A stretch of DNA of 21,733 nucleotides from a virus. This document shows, piece after piece, positions 18,601 to 21,733 of the stretch (positions are counted from its first letter, which is position 1; the number at the start of each line of letters is the position of its first letter). The stretch covers positions 1-21,733 of the IMG/VR virus record IMGVR_UViG_3300025806_000263. The stretch is one strand, 5' to 3'. The notes under the pieces are model-generated. The model was not told where the DNA came from, ran no database searches, and saw only the letters and a list, made by a program, of their open reading frames with translations. The position numbers and the translations under genes were made by a program.

Positions 18601-21600
18601 AACTAAACCATTTACTTCTAAGGCGTTAGGGGTATTGCAATTAAATGATCAAGAAGCGTTTACTTTAGAATCAGTTGAGCTGGTAATGAAAGAAGCGCTA
18701 GAAACAGACACTATTGCATCTTTAGAATTAGCTAAAGTGTTTGAAGAAGTGCGTAACTCACTGTCTGCTACAGATTTTTATTCAGGAGACGTAGCACAAG
18801 CCCAAGAAATTTATGATTTTATATTTAACGCAGATCAGCGCATTGACGAAAAAAGATCAGATTATTTAAGTAGGTTTTCTGCTTTAGCTGTTGCGTACGC
18901 GCCTTTAGCGTCTGCTATGGATCAATTAACTGTTCCTGAATCAGAGAATCAGCAAGGCAGTACGTTACTAGAAAAAGTTAGCAAAGTTGTTAAAGACGCA
19001 TTTAATAGACTCCGAAAAATTATTACTAGAACAAGCTCTGCGAATACGCAAAGTCAGCGCCATGCTATTTTAGCCAAAAATTTAGCTACAATTCGGAAAA
19101 AAGAAGCTGCACGACTACAAAAAGACAAAACTGTTTTAAACATTGCAGAAAACACAATAGATACACTGGCAGAAAAAGGGAAAAACAAACTAGTATCAGT
19201 TTTAGCGTCAAACCGGTTTAATAATAAATCTACAATTATTAAAGCATTTAGTTCAATAGGGCAAGTGGCTTTGTCAGGGCAAGGAGAAGCAATTGTAAAG
19301 ACAATTAATAAAGTACGTAATGAACTTACTGAAGGCAAGCAAGGCGTACTTATGAACATTGTTACTGATTTACAAGGTCGAACTATAGACTCTCAAATAT
19401 ATCACACGTTATTAAATGCGGCTAACAGGCACATGCAACAACGCCAGCAAACAACTAAACAAATAAGTAAATTAGTTGTAGACGCGTTTTCACGTCCTTT
19501 AAATAAAGATGAATCAGTAGCAGTTACAGAATTAATACGTACTGATTTATCTGATTTAGTAACTACTTACTCAATGAAAGAACTACAAGAATTGTTTGAC
19601 CAGGATCAAACAATTTTAGATAGTCGCATTGAAGAACTAAGTTCGCAATTAACAGGCAAAAATAAATTGTATTATTTATATGCGGCTAAAGCGTTAGCTG
19701 ATCATATGATGACTTCAAATACTCACGAAAATCAAGTTCAAAATGTTTATCAAATAGCAAGAATGGACGGATTTTCTGATAGTGTGCCGGCAAGTGAGCA
19801 AAAAGATTTAGTTAAGATACTTAACCCGTTAGTTACATTGCTGTCTATTAAATATATGGAAGAAGCTCCAGCTAACTCTTCTGCACTTTCTGGCGCATCG
19901 AAAAAATCAATGTTACGTAAGCTATTTGAACTGGAGAATAATCGTCTTGCCGAAGACGGAACTCCTGATGTAAATAAAAACGGCATAGAATATGTATTAC
20001 GTTTGCACGCTAGCATGAAGAAAGATGCGTTAAAAAGTTCTTTTGACAACGATCCTAGTTTAATGAAAAAAGGGTATGTTAGAGAAATAAACAATCCTAA
20101 TATTAGTATAAAAGCAGCTGATCCTTTCAAGGGCAAGGAGCTAGAGCGGGCTGGCTATAAAAAAGTATGGCCGTATAATTCTCCGTTACCTGTAGATGAA
20201 GATGCAGTAACTAGTAATTATGTACCGCAACATTTATACATAGCAAAAGGATTAGGACTGCAAAAAGTAGTATCAGGTATAGTATCAAACAAAAATACGC
20301 GAGCAAAAGGATCTTTAGCAGGTATAGACAATAACGGCGAATTTAGTCGGGCTAGAATAGTTGAGATAACAGCTAAAAAAGGCAAAAAACTAAATAGTTT
20401 AAAAGCTATTCCTGAAAATTGGGACCCACGAAGTGACCGAAAAACAAGATTAGCCCCAATTTGGAACCCTAAAGGAAATATAGTTGGTTGGCGGCAATTG
20501 ATGAAGGAAACTACAAAAGATGCGCTAATGTCTCCAGATCGTAGAATAGACCAGGTACTTGGGGCAACGGCAGGAAGTATTTTTGACAAGGCAGGATCAG
20601 AGGCAATTAATAAAAAAGTTGTTGAAGCGCATTACAAACAATATCAAGAAGACTATCTTGCGAATCCTAATAGTTATATTCATGTTCATGAAAATAGCAA
20701 AGATCCTGAAATTGCTGAACGTGCTAAATTACTTCCAAAAACTACTAAGCGCCAAATTAATGCAGTTTGGGGAAAAACTGGTTTAAATGGAATGATGATT
20801 AAAAACGACGTATACAATATGTCGGTTGGGTATCGAAAATATTCAATTACTGAAGGGTATGATAAAAAAGCTTTAAGTTTAAAAGCAGCGATAAAAACAG
20901 CTATTCCGTATTCACTTAATGATGAGCAGCAACGTACAATTGTTGAACAAGTAACTATTGGTATTGCGACTAAATTAGGCGTATCACAATTGCGCGTTAA
21001 ACAAACAGAAGATCTTTGGCAAGAAATTGTAGGAGTTGTTAAAGACATACTAGTTGTTAAAAATTTAGTAACGTTTTTAGGCAATTTATCAAGTAATGCA
21101 ACGCTTCTTGCTTGGTCAGGCGTGCCAATAAATAAAATTATTGCAGGGCATATAAAAGGGTTTATTGATATAAACAGGTATGAGAAAGATGAAAAAAGGT
21201 TGTTTGAGCTGAAAAATAAGCTAGAGACAGGGTATTTTGCGGGGGCTTTAGAAAGGAATGTAAGGCAGGATATTGTTCGTCTTGAAAACGCTTTAGAGCG
21301 TAATCCAGTACATAGTGAAGTACAAGCTGGGTTGTATCAAACTATTGTTGAAGATGGTATTGAAACAGACGATGACCCTTATTCAATGAAATCAGCGTTA
21401 ATGGCGTCTATTGATGAAAAGACGCAAAAAGTTCCTAAATTAATTAAAAACGGCGTTAAAATTGCTTTAATGACTCACGACACAGCGCTTTATAAAATGT
21501 TGCATAAAGGTACGCAGTACAGTGACTTTATTGGTCGGCTTGTACTGATAGAGCATTTACAAACGCGTAAAAAAGATCCTTTATCAATTGTAGCCGCTCG

Positions 21601-21733
21601 TAACAGAGCACAAGATTCTTTTGTTAACTACGATATTCCGCAACATAAAGGATTGCAGTATTTAAATGACACTGGATTAATTTGGTTTACTAAATATTAC
21701 ATTCGTATTCAAAAAACAATTATTAATCTTTTG
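9647..21733 (+). CDS. Giant N4-type virion RNA polymerase (gp50-like), 3' end outside the window
   Basis: The frame is open for 4029 codons to the last base, so the protein is longer than N4 vRNAP (about 3500 residues). N4 vRNAP is packaged, injected with the DNA, and transcribes early genes from hairpin promoters. Visible order: N-terminal region (1-900) with Gly/Ala-rich hydrophobic stretches near 300-345 and 460-480; Pro/Thr/Ala/Gln/Glu linker (905-1060); small domain (1060-1182); linker and GC-rich island (1182-1408); linker (1408-1458); polymerase module (1459-2594); linker (2594-2644); HELLH metallopeptidase-like region (2640-2860); and a long helical C-terminal region (2860 on). Polymerase motifs are motif A MEIDGVANGPALLHM (D2046), motif B R2157-xxx-K2161-x7-F2169-G, and motif C VHDALGVSIADA (D2452). 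Reading every codon gave no cysteine and no stop. The polymerase call is very secure; roles of the flanking regions are not known. Confidence 0.95.
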   Translation, partial: MATPAEQVLASLAPKSQAIAAATENKTIQLGNLTVPSEQVLVNPAYETQNNRNLRNQAALEKIKASNAAVRESDKTAWRKSDEDGVWPWMKDTAARISTVSSRIVNETINAPSSIRSAARASLLTEKTADIGRRDQDYLRYQELISQPGSPIVKDERDLALLNNPPQPITQEESEYLNQRPVQTDEQLRGSQLGGSGQKEKATTSIYSRKELLDKIDKSAEFRKKVDKAFENSLSVKGIVQKNKQNRLDNAVQKDFEVMDGEKRLDTIVGEWKEGNKVDSAIETAKLIGDMTTSLIENGANNKIAVTGYIAEVIPYMMAGMYGSKDKIVGGKEVLAGINAAYAGNIYSDGVEHYKKENNGEIPVGKNNAEIATWSAAAGSVELAGNLTLLGTLRPKTMSLEAANKILTRGAARNTLNKTVAATGTTAKGAVVESATEVGQTSIEDNFSKLNRDFDVPKLVHALAAGFYGGGGVAAPGAAINALTTPDNTTQKAKKRVNSNLNKIVEKAFESVNTGDVADLVDKDKPETYSPLHAASALKMRLENPNLTEDEKVEATETLNNVIKDSEQVMDDLASKIETITPLTIQKRKNNLKKVFSDLKMLKEQKDSVPPVAEGEPALSKKEIAKEIKRKNIAYRKAEKLAKAARKNQETKIKEEKEFLATKPVKQLVAMRKAMNDVYSQQDNAGEKASEPAVAAADSVIDSADATPEQKEEAAQQTVSYMLNNEVFATPERAQRLLDSNLTGFTPQQTEYLKAMLDAPAGDSKVSKEVTDGQSKGLASYAKRIASAVRLNDKNTADKQQTDIKEWLTSTVSKKKAVDSADAAFKAGPQGKRVTQYVYKTDANSNEWTTSDVKPANFKELQGLTFEGRQKNIVEEMGQEVKAIKAMDRQIAAAIDLKWNNQDATQPAPESTPTRGSQEAAATPTQETAQSTEQDTLNESESVAPTESTPTALTTENTVEPASVSVADGQPVAATQSTPEVEATKTQLTELNAINDNGDVNFTPEVLTVMNADPVSFAAAVTALKAPTAPVEPVNTETAQPAAQAPVKAAKPTPKKKKQTYAEKVFAKYRAIIDDPDSSTFKKINAAASLLKNAKTAGNTNQAAEAQAVLAEFKEQGYETTLAVGDNYNEGMRVVANFVPDDSLYEDEQIIQKIVKPQINKDGKMVQAGSIVVSQGTKVREQPTTTVARESARQPQEVNSSESGVEAQPEGQRRTDLVPGVVEATTSQEPQTSATAQEAEPQVQAKTAKAPAREQITINLDDYKLGIDALDAALKATINTAQRTVSRGEVKEATAGGFYSMFKANISRHYEANGAQPGKSEEIRKKVVAETLGEVDIHEQVTRALRTHTSLEIPLTRFIRGRADMAETVNGILGSLSGTKDFQALPAEVMGPIVEEYLNTLPLIQVSKKGENASAPVTDTSSLQEKASDNTQESASNTSVKNVAQEETDALTAETGRSKVLLKETKEEAALPFKEANLIKRWVTQGKKKASDITKHALVAQKDFFATLLRKDGQGAQILQDLIGNEELTPEQKQLLFKLAKYTQAWRGKISNNMSHKAVHKTWSDKAKYFKEPILNEAGEIIGYEDLEANIEDAMVTAAFQYLVEHIRDTGFNTESEIQYLLGLDSNSSITASAVSIYGEGWGQNHALHNEIGKNVISILNLKLKNDPSTEPPLDVMNTLATSFGATAVGLLLQEGILEQRSFTQQEYLEATGQSDAPMNRIVAYRIRRDYAPDKRNKGTAPLISLDNGLPPLSSMLEQVVGSTALFVKLFGAEAGKKFPTFTPQQNEQNKTSKSMQEMPKLGTERLNAHNNTAYQLKETMAFLVEELGEQFTKLAMGWVDVDSNPEIMHKVDRESQQAVNAEIERAIDQFNEFKEILKTQKDGAQTPFYLQSVMWINQRVGYVQNAINPQTSKFIRHMIGASAYKQTIQFDGTEKDTQLQNIFLLAVAQNLGFKIENTKNTDTVAILQDEMSQPNNVRVQSIMANLLDPGRVVPVSAEDSQALLDFVASRKEKFAVVDALSQYVQFMDAANNNVPFEANIMMEIDGVANGPALLHMLLGTRLEDFGEAFGFFTKDSEHESFADYKKEGLGDFYEKTTVRLKGYLANYLSAPWVKSDKEKYESKNKKNKQVLSIVSNFISESEKPLIADGKATAAGRKFSKGPLTPLMFGSSGKKAFSSLAESILDNYTGIILSLKNNPQELERFLTDLNFLTKKQAGKQDGFKIIVPGINTKMSWNQAMEFELSTRQYNSAKETIYNALEPSTDTLITNYFSELMERRDAIATASSTAHAQYNLAYTLARKQYIDELIEQGLIATPDNGKAPLHDLTATQEAEVRRRVQLMEPTVHSRMSKQENNPGAGLRMSKMGFASTDGFENAYKTKTYFNSPINVATRLARLTEEEVNETREFLQSYAQKLVEQEPGAGTTPAGTHSTDSNIASKVYGKFKALNVHDALGVSIADAVDVAKDLNKETFVSLVEYSLPTEVVTSAERVNRQFKEWVAANPELKNEIDRGINEYAENTIKRNKDLLEGVQNKDVADAVISNLAQIAEQAEIAKLQHLHTLRVVNQYNFEDGGWSVTPEWKANIEARLIALNAPLTAPVASVSTVETANPKTEPDMPSDSASGAQVGMPVKQPDSKTEQNINRRLKTILTKLPNLTAKSIIAHLNQQMDKTTLTPTEQAYKTLLPKLNEIVDPDIAIVYVTKDMKMPKGTETAYGWFNPNSTKDYPNGAIFIKSDEHTHSNVSAELIAHELLHASVKTQMFNARKRKNKTAADKIVLAAVDNLEVIRKAAEDYIASNNLEGFGNAVNDVDELIAWGITNERFQKEVLGQLVIDNKKLKETGLENSVKNGIKQFIKAIGQILNANLGAKANTAASINALQLVFANTAAVMSTVDSRGVQALSNKQRISKQDSGAPISFSHRRVFEALGNSHGAPSTPRHVGRMASALEQVVETVYGPFGMFQAEAERSSPAIATDVFLQSLANKTKPFTSKALGVLQLNDQEAFTLESVELVMKEALETDTIASLELAKVFEEVRNSLSATDFYSGDVAQAQEIYDFIFNADQRIDEKRSDYLSRFSALAVAYAPLASAMDQLTVPESENQQGSTLLEKVSKVVKDAFNRLRKIITRTSSANTQSQRHAILAKNLATIRKKEAARLQKDKTVLNIAENTIDTLAEKGKNKLVSVLASNRFNNKSTIIKAFSSIGQVALSGQGEAIVKTINKVRNELTEGKQGVLMNIVTDLQGRTIDSQIYHTLLNAANRHMQQRQQTTKQISKLVVDAFSRPLNKDESVAVTELIRTDLSDLVTTYSMKELQELFDQDQTILDSRIEELSSQLTGKNKLYYLYAAKALADHMMTSNTHENQVQNVYQIARMDGFSDSVPASEQKDLVKILNPLVTLLSIKYMEEAPANSSALSGASKKSMLRKLFELENNRLAEDGTPDVNKNGIEYVLRLHASMKKDALKSSFDNDPSLMKKGYVREINNPNISIKAADPFKGKELERAGYKKVWPYNSPLPVDEDAVTSNYVPQHLYIAKGLGLQKVVSGIVSNKNTRAKGSLAGIDNNGEFSRARIVEITAKKGKKLNSLKAIPENWDPRSDRKTRLAPIWNPKGNIVGWRQLMKETTKDALMSPDRRIDQVLGATAGSIFDKAGSEAINKKVVEAHYKQYQEDYLANPNSYIHVHENSKDPEIAERAKLLPKTTKRQINAVWGKTGLNGMMIKNDVYNMSVGYRKYSITEGYDKKALSLKAAIKTAIPYSLNDEQQRTIVEQVTIGIATKLGVSQLRVKQTEDLWQEIVGVVKDILVVKNLVTFLGNLSSNATLLAWSGVPINKIIAGHIKGFIDINRYEKDEKRLFELKNKLETGYFAGALERNVRQDIVRLENALERNPVHSEVQAGLYQTIVEDGIETDDDPYSMKSALMASIDEKTQKVPKLIKNGVKIALMTHDTALYKMLHKGTQYSDFIGRLVLIEHLQTRKKDPLSIVAARNRAQDSFVNYDIPQHKGLQYLNDTGLIWFTKYYIRIQKTIINLL
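12362..12410 (+). repeat. Inverted repeat in the first linker of the giant gene
   Basis: CCTGAGTCCACG (12371-12382) pairs with CGTGGA, one bulged T, and CTCAGG (12389-12401), giving 12 pairs with a six-base loop. CAGCC (12362-12366) and GGCTG (12406-12410) add five pairs beyond an internal loop. The hairpin lies wholly in coding sequence for Pro/Thr/Ala-rich linker. Confidence 0.8.
12534..12559 (+). repeat. Second bulged inverted repeat in the same linker
   Basis: CGGTT plus TCCGTC (12534-12544), loop GCT, and GACGGA, bulged C, AACCG (12548-12559) form 11 pairs. As in the hairpin at 12362-12410, six inner pairs are followed by a single bulged base on the 3' arm. Confidence 0.75.
13223..13313 (+). 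repeat. Long inverted repeat at the left part of the GC-rich island
   Basis: ACAACCCCAGGAA (13225-13237) is a perfect 13-base inverted match to TTCCTGGGGTTGT (13299-13311). After one G-G mismatch, TAAATTC (13239-13245) pairs with GGATTTA (13291-13297), allowing one G-U. C13223 with G13313, and a G-U inside it, extend the base outward. The loop is 45 bases. Confidence 0.85.
13501..13513 (+). repeat. Short 5-pair hairpin with 3-base loop in the island
   Basis: CTCCC, loop GTG, GGGAG. It is short enough to arise by chance. It resembles the shape of N4 vRNAP promoter hairpins, but no further promoter feature supports that use. Confidence 0.45.
13701..13763 (+). repeat. Long bulged inverted repeat at the right part of the island
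   Basis: ATCCCATTAAC (13703-13713) pairs with GTTAATGGGAT (13751-13761) in 11 Watson-Crick pairs. After bulged T13714, CGTTT (13715-13719) pairs with AAACG (13746-13750). G-U and A-T pairs extend both ends. The loop is about 24-26 bases. All of it is coding. Confidence 0.85.
14021..17428 (+). other. Catalytic polymerase module inside the giant protein
   Basis: Residues 1459-2594 form a module of about 1136 residues, close to the 1106-residue N4 mini-vRNAP, with disordered-looking linkers on both sides. Arg1900 in WINQRVGYVQNAINPQ aligns with the T7 DxxGR / N4 TxxGR arginine, with the NPQ that also follows it in T7. D2046 and D2452 are the expected metal-binding aspartates. R2157 and K2161 are the motif-B basic residues. 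From memory of N4 numbering, D559 to Y678 to D951 spans 119 and 273 residues; here the gaps are 123 and 283. The position of the motif-B tyrosine is F2169. The module should transcribe early phage DNA after injection. Confidence 0.92.
17564..18226 (+). other. HELLH zinc metallopeptidase-like region inside the giant protein
   Basis: Residues about 2640-2860 contain AELIAHELLHASV with H2751, E2752 and H2755, the HExxH signature of zincins. A downstream NDVDELIAWGITN places E2813 58 residues after the second histidine as a plausible third ligand. The stretch before it (DIAIVYVTKDMK, GAIFIKSDEH) looks like the beta strands that precede the active helix in this fold. Related HExxH domains occur in the large polyvalent proteins of phages and conjugative elements. 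Self-processing, or cleavage of a host protein after ejection, are possible roles; neither can be shown here. The domain call is moderate because it rests on one motif plus context. Confidence 0.62.

Noticed and set aside
20559-20786. Plus-strand 75-codon frame nested in the giant gene, with a hydrophobic middle
   Set aside because: Its hydrophobicity comes from AT-rich out-of-frame codons; no clear ribosome site, and the giant frame runs through it with normal composition.

Overview
The window is a late structural segment of a tailed phage related to coliphage N4 (family Schitoviridae). It has seven tandem plus-strand genes and almost no intergenic space. The gene order is major capsid protein, HeH/LEM-type small virion protein, coiled-coil structural protein, large membrane-segment protein, two internal proteins, and giant virion RNA polymerase. 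This is the order I remember for N4 genes 56-55-54-53-52-51-50. The sequence is AT-rich: hand counts of ordinary lines give about 35-37% GC, with strong TTA, GAA and AAA codon preference. Nothing here identifies the host. Both end genes are cut by the window: the capsid gene at its 5' end and the polymerase gene at its 3' end.

Bases 1-4686 hold the capsid-side genes: major capsid protein (1-1469), a strong UUCG-loop terminator (1488-1516), a 197-residue protein (1547-2140) and an 839-residue, heavily repeated, helical protein (2167-4686). A second hairpin (4718-4746) separates these from the internal or ejected proteins. Those are a 949-residue protein with three hydrophobic segments near its C-terminus (4762-7611), a 204-residue protein (7628-8242) and a 458-residue protein (8244-9620). 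The last gene is one reading frame open from 9647 to the window end, at least 4029 codons with no stop.

The giant frame carries T7/N4-type single-subunit RNA polymerase motifs: motif A around D2046, motif B R2157/K2161/F2169, and motif C H2451-D2452. Low-complexity linkers bound the polymerase module on both sides. Downstream lies an HELLH metallopeptidase-like segment. In N4-type biology the capsid holds vRNAP and ejects it into the cell with the DNA to transcribe the early genes; the neighbouring internal proteins probably help the ejection.

The most notable points are these. The motif-B tyrosine that selects ribonucleotides is a phenylalanine. The last three gene products contain no cysteine across about 4,690 residues. 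A GC-rich island of about 0.7 kb inside the polymerase gene and the linker upstream of it carry several strong inverted repeats. The coiled-coil virion protein has grown by internal repetition. I see no RNA genes, CRISPR arrays, insertion sequences or integration sites, and no gap above about 80 bases between genes.
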